Source: Desulforegulaceae bacterium
Lineage (GTDB): Bacteria > Desulfobacterota > Desulfobacteria > Desulfobacterales > JACKCP01
DNA: 64,000 bases
Assembly: GCA_034006035.1 (NCBI GenBank)
Contig: JAVETN010000001.1
Coordinates: 62,001-126,000, forward strand
Direction: 5' to 3'
Shown here: piece by piece, positions 18,797 to 28,594 of the stretch
Position numbering within the stretch: the stretch's first letter is position 1
Layout of the letters: every line of letters begins with the position of its first letter
Program-made: the position numbers and the translations under genes
Notes under the pieces: model-generated
What the model was told of the DNA's origin: nothing
The model's input: the letters and a program-made list of their open reading frames with translations, nothing else
The model's database searches: none

Positions 18797-18844
18797 AAAA
18801 AATCCGCATCCTTAAAATTAGAGATAAGCTTCTTAAGGATGCGG
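18797..18844 (-). terminator. Intrinsic terminator of lon
   Basis: On the reverse strand CCGCATCCTTAA (complement of 18833-18844) pairs with TTAAGGATGCGG (complement of 18804-18815), 12 perfect pairs, followed by ATTTTTTATT. It starts 20 bases past the lon stop and separates lon from rlpA. Confidence 0.9.
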
Positions 18845-18863
18845 CAGTTTGTTTGATTTGATA

Positions 18864-21212
18864 TTATTGCTCTATTGCCAATTTAACCACATCCATCATT
18901 TTTCTGACAAAATGAAATTTTATTTCTTTTTTTACTTTCTTTGGTATTTCATCTAAATCTTTTTCATTATCCTTGGGAAGAATAAGGGTTTTTATCCCTA
19001 TTCTATGGGCAGCAAGAACTTTTTCTTTTATACCCCCAACAGGGAGCACTTCCCCTCTTAATGTTATTTCTCCTGTCATTGCAAGGTCTTTTATTGTTTT
19101 TTTGCCAAGAGCAAGGGAAGTAATAGCTGAAAGCATAGTAACTCCGGCTGAGGGCCCATCTTTTGGGATTGCTCCTGCCGGCACATGAATATGAAGCTCA
19201 TGCTCTTCAAAAAAATTATCAGGAATCTCAAGTTTTTCCTTGTTTGCTCTTATGAAACTTAAAGCAGCACTTACAGACTCTTTCATTACATCACCCATTT
19301 GTCCTGTAAGTATCAGTCCCTTTTTGCCTTCCATGGCAGCAGCTTCAACAAATAAAACATCCCCTCCTGCAGGAGTCCATGCAAGACCAAGGGCTACTCC
19401 CGGAGAATCAATTTTTGGTTTTGATTCAGGAGATATTTTTGCAGGGCCCAGATATTTTGAGAGATTGTTTACTTTTATTGTTACTTCTTTTACTTCTTCC
19501 TGGGCAACTTGAGTTGCAACCCCTCTTATTGCAGATGCTATTTCTCTTTCCAGGTTTCTAAGTCCTGCTTCCCTTGTATAATCGCTTATTATATGTTTGA
19601 CAGCACCCTGGGTAAAAGAAACCTGTTTTGAGTTAAGTCCATGGGCCTCTCTTTGTCTGGGAATTAAATATTTGTTGGCAATATTTAATTTTTCATCTTC
19701 AGTATATCCTGAAAGCTCAATTATTTCCATTCTGTCTTTTAGAGCCGGAGGAATGGTGTGAACCACATTTGCAGTTGTGATAAACATAACCTTTGAAAGA
19801 TCAAAGGGAACATCAAGGTAGTGATCTACAAAAGCATTGTTTTGTTCAGGATCAAGCACTTCTAAAAGTGCAGAAGAAGGATCCCCTCTGAAATCATTGC
19901 CAAGCTTGTCAACTTCATCAAGAATAAACACAGGGTTGTTTGTTCCGGCCCTTCTTATTCCCTGAATTATTCTTCCTGGCAAAGCTCCTACGTAAGTTCT
20001 TCTGTGGCCTCGTATTTCAGCTTCGTCCCTTACTCCTCCAAGGGCAATTCTTACAAAATCCCTTCCAAGAGCATTGGCAATAGACATTCCAAGAGAGGTT
20101 TTTCCTGTGCCCGGAGGTCCTGAGAAGCAGATTATTGGACCTCTTGAATCAGGTTTTAGTTTCCTTACAGCAAGATATTCAATGATTCTTTTTTTTGGCT
20201 TATCAAGGCCGAAGTGATCTTCATCAAGAATTTTTCTGGCTGCTTTTATATCAAGATTATCCTTTGAGGATTCATCCCATGGAATTGCAGTTATCCAGTC
20301 AAGATAGGTTGATGCAACAGTATATTCAGAAGACGAAGGATGCATTCTTGAAAGCCTTTTAAGCTCTCTTTCGGCTTCCTTATTTGCCTCCTCAGGCATA
20401 TTGGCCTTTTCTATTTTTTCTCTGTATTCTTCAATTTCAAGATTTAAATCATCTGTATCCCCAAGTTCCTGCTGGATTGCTTTTAATTGCTGACGCAGGT
20501 AATATTCTTTTTGTTTCTGGTTCATGTCTTCTCTTATCTGAGACTGAATTTTTGAACCTATCTGCAAAATTTCAAGTTGATAATTTACAAGTTTGGTAAC
20601 TTCTTTTAGACGTTTTTTAAGGTCTATTATTGAAAGAACTCCCTGTTTTTCCTTAGGTGTTGCATTAATAGTTGAAGCAATCATATCAGCAAGTACAGCT
20701 GGTTCTTCAATGGTTTTTGCAAGCTGGATCATTTCCCGGGGAAGTCCGGGAGACAATTCTATTATTTTTTGGTAAAGTTCCAAAAGGTTGTTGCTTATAG
20801 CCTGGACTTCCTTGTCATTGTTAGTGGGCTCTTCAATTTGTTCAATATCAGCAGTTATATAAGGGTCATGATTTGTAATTTCTTTAAGGCGGAATCTTTT
20901 AACTCCCTGGACAAGAAGTTGAATTTTTCCGTCTTCTGATTTTGCCATTTTAAGTATGATTGCTCCACAGCCTATTTCATAAAGATCGTCAGCAGTGGGG
21001 CTTTCTACCTCTTTTCCTTGTTTTGAAACAATAAAGCCCACAAGCCTGTTTGAAGCCATGGCATCGTCTATTAGCTTTTTTCCCTGTTCGTGTTTTACAA
21101 TCAGGGGAAGTACCATTTTTGGGAATAATGTAACATCAATCAGTGGCATTATGGGTATATTAGCAGGAAGATCCTGCTTAGTTAATTCTATAGATGGCTT
21201 TTGTTCCTGCAT
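18864..21212 (-). CDS. lon: ATP-dependent protease Lon
   Basis: Degrades damaged and regulatory proteins in the cytosol. An N-terminal substrate-binding domain begins NIPIMPLIDVTLFPKM; a coiled-coil section follows; the AAA+ module has Walker A GPPGTGKTSLGMS and Walker B FILDEVDKLG; the C-terminal protease has the catalytic serine in PKDGPSAGVTM and the lysine in GGIKEKVLAAHR. I choose the ATG at 21212 because GGAGGT stands just upstream, giving 782 residues, close to E. coli Lon. hsp20 lies 68 bases upstream on the same strand, so heat-stress co-expression is plausible. Confidence 0.97.
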   Translation of the reverse strand: MQEQKPSIELTKQDLPANIPIMPLIDVTLFPKMVLPLIVKHEQGKKLIDDAMASNRLVGFIVSKQGKEVESPTADDLYEIGCGAIILKMAKSEDGKIQLLVQGVKRFRLKEITNHDPYITADIEQIEEPTNNDKEVQAISNNLLELYQKIIELSPGLPREMIQLAKTIEEPAVLADMIASTINATPKEKQGVLSIIDLKKRLKEVTKLVNYQLEILQIGSKIQSQIREDMNQKQKEYYLRQQLKAIQQELGDTDDLNLEIEEYREKIEKANMPEEANKEAERELKRLSRMHPSSSEYTVASTYLDWITAIPWDESSKDNLDIKAARKILDEDHFGLDKPKKRIIEYLAVRKLKPDSRGPIICFSGPPGTGKTSLGMSIANALGRDFVRIALGGVRDEAEIRGHRRTYVGALPGRIIQGIRRAGTNNPVFILDEVDKLGNDFRGDPSSALLEVLDPEQNNAFVDHYLDVPFDLSKVMFITTANVVHTIPPALKDRMEIIELSGYTEDEKLNIANKYLIPRQREAHGLNSKQVSFTQGAVKHIISDYTREAGLRNLEREIASAIRGVATQVAQEEVKEVTIKVNNLSKYLGPAKISPESKPKIDSPGVALGLAWTPAGGDVLFVEAAAMEGKKGLILTGQMGDVMKESVSAALSFIRANKEKLEIPDNFFEEHELHIHVPAGAIPKDGPSAGVTMLSAITSLALGKKTIKDLAMTGEITLRGEVLPVGGIKEKVLAAHRIGIKTLILPKDNEKDLDEIPKKVKKEIKFHFVRKMMDVVKLAIEQ

Positions 21213-21280
21213 ATTTTTACCTCCAGGGTTAATTTTTTCCAGTTCAGACAGAAATACAGGCATATGTCTAAGCTAATAAC

Positions 21281-21715
21281 TTATTTCTCTTCTTCAATCT
21301 TTATGGAGTGAAATGTTTTTGTTGAAACTTTTCCCATTGTTAAATGTAAAAAACCGTTTTGATAGGAAGCTGATACTTTTTCTGTGTCTATTTGAGAAGG
21401 AAGAAAAATAACCCTTTCAAATTTACCGTATTGAATTTCAGCCAGTCTGTATCTGGCATCTTTTGTTGGCATTATCGGCCTTCTTATTCCGCTTATTCTT
21501 GCGGCTTTCTTATCAATTTCAATTTCAAGCTCTTCTTTTTTTACTCCTGAGATTTCAGCGGTGAGAATGATTTCTTCTTCTGTTTCATAAATATCCATTT
21601 GGGGTTTCCATTTGTCTTCAAAGGAAAACATTGGATTTATTGTCTGAAACGTTTGATAGCTGCTACTTTTAGTGCAGTTGACTGGGTTACCAAAGATGAT
21701 TTTTATGTAACTCAT
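21281..21715 (-). CDS. Small heat-shock protein, Hsp20/alpha-crystallin family
   Basis: 144-residue ATP-independent holdase. The alpha-crystallin domain covers about 38-140: MDIYETEEEIILTAEISGVK, then KKEELEIEIDKKAARISG and FERVIFLPSQIDTEKV, ending YQNGFLHLTM, which replaces the common A-x-x-x-n-G-v-L motif. The C-terminal IXI-type anchor is poorly defined (SIKIEEEK). GGAG lies eight bases before the ATG. It precedes lon on the same strand, a protein-quality-control pair. A second, more typical Hsp20 is at 25148. Confidence 0.9.
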   Translation of the reverse strand: MSYIKIIFGNPVNCTKSSSYQTFQTINPMFSFEDKWKPQMDIYETEEEIILTAEISGVKKEELEIEIDKKAARISGIRRPIMPTKDARYRLAEIQYGKFERVIFLPSQIDTEKVSASYQNGFLHLTMGKVSTKTFHSIKIEEEK

Positions 21716-21857
21716 TTACAAGGCTCCTTTTGTTTGAGCTTTTGTTTCTAGGATGGATCTTTCCTGCAAGGCTTATTTTAATATTTAATGTTTAAAATAT
21801 AAATTACAATTATAGTTTTTCAAGAGGCTGGTGTTTTTTATCCATAATTTCAGGAAA

Positions 21858-22586
21858 TTAATTGGTGTTTTTATGGTTTGTGGTTATGAAATTTTCCTGA
21901 TCTTTTATTTGTTTATGGATTTTACCGTTGAAAAAAATCTTTCCAGGTTTTTTTCCAAAATACATTGAATTCTTTTTGTTTTTTTCCACAAAAACTCCGC
22001 TGCCTTCAGGGATGGCAACACAAAAATCTCCGGGATTAAGGATGGAAAATTCAGTCAGTCTTTCATCCCTTGTTTCTCCTCCGTGATTTTCAAATAAAAG
22101 ATCTGTGTAATGGGGATTGATTTGAAAGTTTGCAGTGCCAAGGCCTTGAAAGTCAAGGGGTTGAACTATGGGCATATCGTTTGTTGTTTTAATGGAAATC
22201 CCGCCAAGATTTGCTCCAGCACTCCAGCCTGAATATAAAAAATCAGGCTCTGAAATTTTTGACTTGAGCTTGCTAAATATATTTTCATCTTCAAGTCTTT
22301 TTTTAAGCACAAAAGTGTTTCCGCCGCCTATAACCACAGAATCACAATCTTTGATGGCTTTGATTTTTTCTGCAAACCCATGAATTGATTTAAACCTTTT
22401 TTTATCCATGGAAAGAGCTTTTAAAACCATATCTTCATATTGATCAAAGGAAAATCTTACAGCAGCATAGGGAATAAATATGATATTTTTTCTTGATTTT
22501 AAAAAATCATTTAAAATTTCTTTGCACCATTGAAGATATGGGGCTTTTGGCATTGAAGAATTGCTTAATAAAAGAGATTTGTACAT
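21858..22586 (-). CDS. pepE: Peptidase E-like serine peptidase (S51)
   Basis: Aspartyl dipeptidase of the class-I glutamine-amidotransferase fold, releasing N-terminal Asp from dipeptides. The nucleophile serine is in YSGWSAGANLGG, the GGGNTFVLKKRL loop precedes it, and NPHYTDLLFENHGGETRDERL holds the histidine and conserved acid. The length, 242 residues, is slightly above the family norm. It lies 11 bases after the DEAD-box helicase gene and is probably in one transcript with it. Confidence 0.88.
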   Translation of the reverse strand: MYKSLLLSNSSMPKAPYLQWCKEILNDFLKSRKNIIFIPYAAVRFSFDQYEDMVLKALSMDKKRFKSIHGFAEKIKAIKDCDSVVIGGGNTFVLKKRLEDENIFSKLKSKISEPDFLYSGWSAGANLGGISIKTTNDMPIVQPLDFQGLGTANFQINPHYTDLLFENHGGETRDERLTEFSILNPGDFCVAIPEGSGVFVEKNKKNSMYFGKKPGKIFFNGKIHKQIKDQENFITTNHKNTN

Positions 22587-22597
22587 AAAAGGCCTTT

Positions 22598-24022
22598 TTA
22601 TTGTTCAATCCTAACCATTTTACCGTTTTTATAAACTGTCTTGGCCATTTTTTTCTTAACAACAGGCTTTGGAGATCCAGCTCTGGTATTCACAGGCTGA
22701 GTTTTTTTATTTACAGGTCTGGGTCTGGAAGTGTTGTCTGATATCCGGCTTTTTTTAAAAGGCTTGATTGTTTTTTTCGGCTTTATCTCCATTGTTTGCT
22801 TCAGAGCTTTTTTAAGAGGCGGAGGAGCAGGGGGAAGAATAAGCCATTCTTCAGGGGGATATTCACAATCGAACTTTGTTTCTGTAAACTCTTCTATTGC
22901 GGGTATATAAAACGAATCTTCCTGGCAGGCAAAACTTATTGATTTGCCTTTTTTTCCAGCTCTTCCTGTACGTCCGATTCTGTGAACATAATTTTCAGCT
23001 TTGTTGGGCATATTATAGTTTATTACATGGGACACATTGTCTATGTGAAGCCCTCTTGCTGCAACATCGGTTGCAATAAGAATATGGGATCTTTCTTTTT
23101 GGAAATCTTCCAGGGCTTTAAGTCTTTTGTTCTGTGGAATATCACCTGTTAAAAGACGACAATTTACCCCGTATCTTCTTAGTTTGTCATAAATTTCTTT
23201 TGCAACGTATTTTTGGTTTGTAAAAACAATTGTGTTTTTTGCTTTTTTCTTTTTTACAAAATTTAGAAGAAGGGGAAACTTTTCTTCACTTGTTGCAAGA
23301 TAAGTTTTTTGTTCAATATTTTGGGATGTTATATTTTCCGGGTCAATTCGGATTTCTTTTGGATTAACAGTCCAGTTCAAAGCAATTCTTGTAATTTTTT
23401 CAGGAAGGGTTGCACTGAAAAACAAGGTTTGTCTTTTTCCCTTTGGAGGGATTTTTGATTCTATTCTTCTCACATCAGGCATAAAGCCCATGTCAAGCAT
23501 TCTATCTGCTTCATCAATTACAAAAACTTCAACTTTTGAAAGATTAATTATTCTTTCTTCCATAAATCCCAGCAGTCTTCCTGGAGTTGCAATTATAACT
23601 TCTGGATTTTCCTTAAGAAGCTGTCTTTGTTTGTTCATATCGTCGCCACCGTAGATGCATACGGATTTTAAATCTGTATATATCCCGATTTTAACGGATT
23701 CATTATAAATTTGAACAACAAGCTCTCTTGTAGGGGCAAGGATAAGAGACCTTGGCTGGCCATGGGTTGGTTTTGATTTTAAAAGTCTGGAAAAAAGGAT
23801 GGTAAGATAGGCAACTGTTTTCCCTGTTCCTGTTTGTGCCTGACCTATAATATCCCTTTGCTGAACTCCTTTTGGGAGTGATTTTTTCTGGATTGGGGTA
23901 AGACCTTTAAAATTAAGGTCATAAAGGGCTTTTTTAAGCTGGGGTTGAATTTCCAGTTTTCCCACAGGGTCTTTAAAAAAAAGATAGAAGTTTTTCTTTA
24001 AGCTTTTTAAAAATAATTTCAT
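22598..24022 (-). CDS. DEAD-box ATP-dependent RNA helicase
   Basis: Unwinds or remodels RNA. Core motifs appear in order: F-x-G-L-T-P-I-Q (Q motif), Walker A AQTGTGKTVAY, PTRELVVQ, TPGRLLGF, DEADRMLDMGF, FFSATLP, then in domain 2 TDVAARGLHID and HRIGRTGRAG. The C-terminal 80 residues are very basic and rich in K, P and R, typical of RNA-binding tails of the RhlB/RhlE group; I cannot separate these subfamilies by eye. It starts two bases after the isochorismatase-like gene. Confidence 0.93.
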   Translation of the reverse strand: MKLFLKSLKKNFYLFFKDPVGKLEIQPQLKKALYDLNFKGLTPIQKKSLPKGVQQRDIIGQAQTGTGKTVAYLTILFSRLLKSKPTHGQPRSLILAPTRELVVQIYNESVKIGIYTDLKSVCIYGGDDMNKQRQLLKENPEVIIATPGRLLGFMEERIINLSKVEVFVIDEADRMLDMGFMPDVRRIESKIPPKGKRQTLFFSATLPEKITRIALNWTVNPKEIRIDPENITSQNIEQKTYLATSEEKFPLLLNFVKKKKAKNTIVFTNQKYVAKEIYDKLRRYGVNCRLLTGDIPQNKRLKALEDFQKERSHILIATDVAARGLHIDNVSHVINYNMPNKAENYVHRIGRTGRAGKKGKSISFACQEDSFYIPAIEEFTETKFDCEYPPEEWLILPPAPPPLKKALKQTMEIKPKKTIKPFKKSRISDNTSRPRPVNKKTQPVNTRAGSPKPVVKKKMAKTVYKNGKMVRIEQ

Positions 24023-24023
24023 T

Positions 24024-24575
24024 TTATTTTACCAATTCTAAGATCTGTTTAAATTCTTTTGCTTCGCATGTTTCAAGCATTTCAAATAAGGCTGATTCAC
24101 AGCCGGTGATAATTGCTTTTTCCTGAATCATTCTTTTTATGCCAATATCCAAGTCTGATTTTTTTCTTGATGATACGCAGTCAGCAACAAGATGAACATT
24201 AAATCCTTTTTGAATAAGATCTCTTGTGGACTGCATCACACAAACATGAGCTTCTATTCCGCAGATAAAAATGTTTTTTATATTGATTGATTCAAGATAA
24301 GTGAAAAGTTTTTCATGTCCTTTGAGGCCAAAGGTCATTTTGTCAAATTTTTTTGGCATGAATCCAAGGTCTTTGATTTCACTTATTGTGCTTCCAAGAC
24401 CTTTTGGGTTTTGCTCAAGAAATAATCCAGGGATTTTTAAAATTTCAAATCCTTTGATGAGTTTTATCAGGTTTTTTTTTAGCTGTTCTTTTTCAAAGAT
24501 TGAGTTAAATAAATTTCCCTGAACATCTACTACAAGAAGGGCCGTGTTTGTTTTTAATTTATTTTCATTTTTCAT
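24024..24575 (-). CDS. Isochorismatase-like cysteine hydrolase
   Basis: 183 residues. Catalytic triad positions of the family are visible: Asp in LLVVDVQGNL, Lys in KKFDKMTFG and Cys in ICGIEAHVCVMQS, with the adjoining cis-peptide segment. Members hydrolyse amide or ester substrates; the close branch (YcaC-like) has no firm substrate. First gene of a likely helicase-pepE transcript, which gives no hint of function. Confidence 0.85.
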   Translation of the reverse strand: MKNENKLKTNTALLVVDVQGNLFNSIFEKEQLKKNLIKLIKGFEILKIPGLFLEQNPKGLGSTISEIKDLGFMPKKFDKMTFGLKGHEKLFTYLESINIKNIFICGIEAHVCVMQSTRDLIQKGFNVHLVADCVSSRKKSDLDIGIKRMIQEKAIITGCESALFEMLETCEAKEFKQILELVK

Positions 24576-25147
24576 AGTCTTAGATTATACTAAACTCCTT
24601 TATAAGTCCAACTGGAAGATTCCATCTTTTGCTTGTTGAAATTTTTTTATGTGTTTGTTTTCAGTGTGAAAATTCATACAGTCTCAGATTTATCTACAAA
24701 ACAAAAGACAGTTTTTACCTAAATCAGCATTTATAGGATTGGTGGTTCTTTGTTAATATTAAAAATAAAGTTCCAAGCTCAATTGAGCATGGAGTTTAAG
24801 TTTAATATAATTGATTGTTTTCTTATAATAAAATTATTTTTTATTCAATTAAACAATATCCCTTAGGAAATGTGTTGACAAGGTTCAAGAGCTGATTATT
24901 TTTATTTCATAATCAATCTGTTTTATATAAAAGTTTTAACTATCTATTATTTGACTTGTTGAGTTAATGCATTATTTTAATCCAAGTACCTGTTATTTAT
25001 CTGATAAGTTGTAAAAAGCAGTACTTGACATTTTTGGGATGATGATTACTTTAAGTTGGAATTAAATTTTTATAACTAGCTGTAGTTTAAGCTTATAAAG
25101 TTTATAAATTTTATTATAACAAAACAAGTAATTAAGGAGGTATTGAA
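24576..25147. other. 572-base intergenic region between divergent genes
   Basis: AT-rich spacer between the isochorismatase-like gene and hsp20. TTGACA occurs at 24875-24880 and 25025-25030, but neither has a good -10 box at the usual distance. No CIRCE inverted repeat and no coding frame are seen. A heat-regulated promoter for hsp20 is expected here but I cannot place it. Confidence 0.4.
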
Positions 25148-25600
25148 ATGGCAATTGTAAGATGGGAACCTATAAGAAACGTTGTAAGTCTTCAGGATAG
25201 GATCAATAGAATGTTTGACGATGCTTTTTCAAGAATGGAACCTTCAGAAATGGAAGAGGGTTCAATGGGAGCATGGAGACCTTCAACAGATATTTATGAA
25301 ACAGAAAACTCAATAATTATTGAGGCTGAGCTTGCCGGTCTTAAAAAGGAAGATGTGGATGTTGAAGTAAATGACAATGTCCTGTCAATCAAAGGTGAAA
25401 AAAAGACTGAAACAGAAGAAAACAACGAAAACTACTATAGAAGAGAAAGGGTTTCAGGAAAATTTCATAGGGCGTTTACTCTTCCAATGGATGTGGATGT
25501 GGAAAAAATATCTGCAAAATTCAAAGATGGTGTTCTTGTTTTGGATATTCCAAAGCCTGAAGAAAAAAAGCCAAAGAAAATTAATGTTGCTCTAGACTAA
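25148..25600 (+). CDS. Small heat-shock protein, Hsp20 family
   Basis: 150-residue class A small heat-shock protein. It starts MAIVRWEPIRNVVSLQDRIN, typical of bacterial Hsp20s, and the alpha-crystallin domain shows WRPSTDIYETENSIIIEAEL, VEVNDNVLSIKGEKK, YRRERVSGKFHRAFTLP and FKDGVLVLDIPKPEEKKPKKI with the C-terminal I-x-V anchor (INVAL). A strong AAGGAGG site precedes the ATG. Monocistronic, followed by a clear terminator. It is more canonical than the copy at 21281. Confidence 0.95.
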   Translation: MAIVRWEPIRNVVSLQDRINRMFDDAFSRMEPSEMEEGSMGAWRPSTDIYETENSIIIEAELAGLKKEDVDVEVNDNVLSIKGEKKTETEENNENYYRRERVSGKFHRAFTLPMDVDVEKISAKFKDGVLVLDIPKPEEKKPKKINVALD

Positions 25601-25653
25601 TAAAAAAACTGCAAAACCAAAACAAGATTTTATACCATAAGTAATTATTATAG

Positions 25654-25689
25654 ATGGCGGCTGATCTAAGGCCGCCATTATATTTTTGT
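25654..25689 (+). terminator. Intrinsic terminator of hsp20
   Basis: ATGGCGGC and GCCGCCAT form an eight-pair GC-rich stem with a nine-base loop, followed by TATATTTTTGTTT. Confidence 0.88.
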
Positions 25690-25758
25690 TTAAATCCAGA
25701 CTTTACAAATTAAATACTTAGTTGGATAATGCTTTCTTTTTAAGTAGGCAGGTAGATT

Positions 25759-26799
25759 TTGGAAACAAAAAATCAATGGACAAAAAGTTTGTCAGATCTT
25801 GTGGGAATTGATGAAATTTGCAGTAAATTTAATATAAATTCAGATATTTTCCGGGTTCATCAAACTTATCCCTTTAAAATTAACAGGTATTTTTTCTCTC
25901 TTATAAAAGAAATTAATGACCCTATTTGGGTTCAGTCAATTCCAGATAAAAAAGAACTTTTGGATGGTTTGGGAACTGATGACCCTTTTTTAGAAGAAAA
26001 TATTTTATCCCCGGTTAAAAACCTCATTCACAGGTATGACAACAGGGTGATTCTTCTTGTTTCAAACAAATGTGCGGTTTATTGCAGGCATTGTATGAGA
26101 AAAAGAAGGGTGGGGCTTTGTGAAGAAAGTTTTTTTGATAAATTTGATGATATTTTAGCCTATCTTTCTTCCCATAAAGAAATTGACGATATTATTCTTT
26201 CAGGAGGAGATCCTCTCCTTCTTTCCGATGATAAAATAGACTTTATTCTTTCAAGTTTAAGGAAAATTAAAAAAGATTCTATTTTAAGGATTCATTCCAG
26301 AGTTTTTTCAACCCTTCCCCAAAGAATTACTGAAAATTTATGTAAAATCATAAAAAAATACGAACCTGTTTATATAAACACCCATTTTAATCATTCAATG
26401 GAAATAACAACTCAGGCAAAAAAAGCAGCATTTACAGCAGCTGATTTTGGAATTCCCCTGGGATGCCAAAGTGTTTTTTTAAAAGGGGTTAATGATGATT
26501 GGAAAACTCTTTCAGAACTTTTTGCCAATCTTTTAAAAATAAAAATAAAGCCTTATTATCTTCATCATCCTGATCCCATAAAAGGAATATCTCACCTTCG
26601 TCCAAAGATTGAAAAAGGTATAATCATAATGAAAAAATTAAGGGGTCGGATAAGCGGAATGGCTGTTCCATACTATGTGATAGATCTTCCTGAAGGCGGG
26701 GGAAAAATTCCTCTTCTTCCTGAATATATAAAAAATATTGAAAAAGATTTCCTTGAGGTTGAAAACTTTAAAGGAAAATTATACAAATATCCATTATAA
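25759..26799 (+). CDS. KamA-family radical SAM protein (EpmB / lysine 2,3-aminomutase-like)
   Basis: Radical-SAM iron-sulfur enzyme. The cluster motif CAVYCRHCMRKRRVG (C-x3-C-x2-C followed by M-R-K-R) is the signature of lysine 2,3-aminomutases, and SGGDPLLLSDDKI follows. Its 346 residues match EpmB, which makes beta-lysine for elongation factor P, better than the longer catabolic enzymes. No epmA or efp gene is in view, so the substrate is open. TTG start with an AGGCAGG-like site. dapF follows, which may suggest a link to lysine or diaminopimelate metabolism. Confidence 0.85.
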   Translation: METKNQWTKSLSDLVGIDEICSKFNINSDIFRVHQTYPFKINRYFFSLIKEINDPIWVQSIPDKKELLDGLGTDDPFLEENILSPVKNLIHRYDNRVILLVSNKCAVYCRHCMRKRRVGLCEESFFDKFDDILAYLSSHKEIDDIILSGGDPLLLSDDKIDFILSSLRKIKKDSILRIHSRVFSTLPQRITENLCKIIKKYEPVYINTHFNHSMEITTQAKKAAFTAADFGIPLGCQSVFLKGVNDDWKTLSELFANLLKIKIKPYYLHHPDPIKGISHLRPKIEKGIIIMKKLRGRISGMAVPYYVIDLPEGGGKIPLLPEYIKNIEKDFLEVENFKGKLYKYPL

Positions 26800-26913
26800 T
26801 TAATGATCTAGATTTGGAGTTTCATTTTTTAAAGGGACTTTAAAATTGTAAGCCATTTACAAGGCAAAGTTGAAAACTTTTTAATCAAGTGCAAAAGTCT
26901 GCGGAGAAAATTT

Positions 26914-27789
26914 ATGCGGATCCATCTTTCTAAAATGCAGGGAATCGGGAATGATTTTATTCTTGTTGATGACAGAAGCTCATTTATTCTTAAAGAAATT
27001 GACTATAGCAGTCTTGCCAAAAAACTTTGTAATCGAAGATTCAGTCTTGGAGCAGATGGACTTATTTTTGCTGTAAGATCAAATACCCATGATATTGGTT
27101 TTAAAATATTTAATCCCGACGGCAGTGAAGCTGAAATGTGCGGTAATGGAATGAGATGTTTTGCAAAATATGTTTATGAAAAAGCCATATTTATGCAAAA
27201 GATTATAAATGTTGAAACCAAAGCAGGATCTATAGTTCCCCTTCTTGATATAAATTTTGACGGGATAGTTGATTCTGTAAAAGTTGATATGGGTGAGCCC
27301 ATTCTTGAATCTGGGCTTATTCCATCCACTATAGATAAAGAAAAAATTATATCTGAAAAAATTAATGTTTGCGGTAAAGAACTGGAAATAACAGCAGTTT
27401 CCATGGGAAATCCCCATTCTGTTATTTTTATTGATGATGAAATTGAAGATTCTCTTTTTTTTAAACTTGGGCCTGCCATTGAAAATCATGAATTTTTTCC
27501 GGCTAAAACCAATGTTGAATTTGCAAGGGTGATTTCTGAAAATGAAATCTTTGTAAGAGTTTGGGAAAGAGGAGCAGGAGAAACCCTGGGGTGTGGAACC
27601 GGAGCTTGTGCTTGTGTTGTTGCAGGAGTTTTAAATCATAAAACTTCAGATAAGGTAAAGGTAAGACTTAAAGGCGGTTCTCTTGATATAAAGTGGAACA
27701 AAGCCAACAACCACATTTTTAAGACAGGCCCTGCAAAACTTGTTTATGAAACTTCAATTGACTTGGAAAGGATAAAAAATGATTTATAA
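26914..27789 (+). CDS. dapF: Diaminopimelate epimerase
   Basis: Converts LL- to meso-diaminopimelate for lysine and peptidoglycan. A cofactor-free enzyme with two active cysteines, seen here in AEMCGNGMRCFAKYV and in LGCGTGACACV. The start MRIHLSKMQGIGNDFILVDD and the segment WERGAGETLGCGTGA are diagnostic. The 291 residues are slightly longer than average. Its end overlaps the purine nucleoside phosphorylase gene by 11 bases. Confidence 0.95.
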   Translation: MRIHLSKMQGIGNDFILVDDRSSFILKEIDYSSLAKKLCNRRFSLGADGLIFAVRSNTHDIGFKIFNPDGSEAEMCGNGMRCFAKYVYEKAIFMQKIINVETKAGSIVPLLDINFDGIVDSVKVDMGEPILESGLIPSTIDKEKIISEKINVCGKELEITAVSMGNPHSVIFIDDEIEDSLFFKLGPAIENHEFFPAKTNVEFARVISENEIFVRVWERGAGETLGCGTGACACVVAGVLNHKTSDKVKVRLKGGSLDIKWNKANNHIFKTGPAKLVYETSIDLERIKNDL

Positions 27790-28591
27790 CAGAGCTTTAA
27801 AAGCAGCTGAATTTGTGGAAGATGTTTTTGCTGAGGCTGAAACAGGGATTTTTCTTGGGACAGGGCTTGGGGGCTCTGTTGATTTTATGAAGGTGATTGA
27901 GAGCGTTCCCTATTCTGAAATTCCACATTTTCCAATTTCAACTGTAGAAAGTCATGCAGGGGAAATGATTTTAGGTGAAATTTCAGGTAAAAAAGTAATT
28001 GCAATGAAAGGCAGATTTCATCTTTATGAAGGCTATACAGCAGCTCAGGTTTCCTTCCCTGTAAGATTGATGCAGGTTCTTGGAATAAAAAATCTTGTAG
28101 TTACAAATTCTTCAGGAGGCCTCAACCTAAGCTTTAAACCCGGAGATTTGATGATTATTGAAGATCATATAAATCTTACAGGAGAAAATCCCCTTGTTGG
28201 AATAAATGATGAAAATCTGGGTCCAAGATTTCCTGATATGAGCTGTGCCTATGATTTGGAATTAAGAGAGTTTGCTTTTGAAGCAGGTGAAGAACTTGAT
28301 ATTTATATTCAAAAAGGTGTTTATGCTGGTCTTAAAGGTCCTTCACTTGAAACTCCTGCTGAAAACAGGTTTTTAAGAACAATAGGAGCAGATGCAGTAG
28401 GTCTTTCAACTGTGTGCGAAGTTATTGCAGGCAATCATGCAGGGATGAGGGTTCTTGGAATGTCCATTATAACAAATATAAATAACCCAGATGAGCCTGA
28501 AGAAGCAAAGCTTGAAGATATAATAGATGTAGCCGAAGACTCAGCTGACAAACTTGAAAAGGTTTTGAAAATTATAATAAGAAAGATTTGA
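27779..28591 (+). CDS. punA: Purine nucleoside phosphorylase (trimeric PNP class)
   Basis: Phosphorolysis of purine nucleosides to base and ribose-1-phosphate. Signatures of the trimeric 6-oxopurine class: IFLGTGLGG phosphate loop, ESHAGEMILGE, MKGRFHLYEGY, VTNSSGGLN, GPRFPDMS, and the base-site residues in STVCEVIAGNH and SIITNIN, where Glu and Asn fit inosine/guanosine. It overlaps dapF and is followed three bases later by an MTA/SAH deaminase, which would make the inosine-type substrates this class prefers. Confidence 0.92.
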   Translation: MIYNRALKAAEFVEDVFAEAETGIFLGTGLGGSVDFMKVIESVPYSEIPHFPISTVESHAGEMILGEISGKKVIAMKGRFHLYEGYTAAQVSFPVRLMQVLGIKNLVVTNSSGGLNLSFKPGDLMIIEDHINLTGENPLVGINDENLGPRFPDMSCAYDLELREFAFEAGEELDIYIQKGVYAGLKGPSLETPAENRFLRTIGADAVGLSTVCEVIAGNHAGMRVLGMSIITNINNPDEPEEAKLEDIIDVAEDSADKLEKVLKIIIRKI

Positions 28592-28594
28592 TAA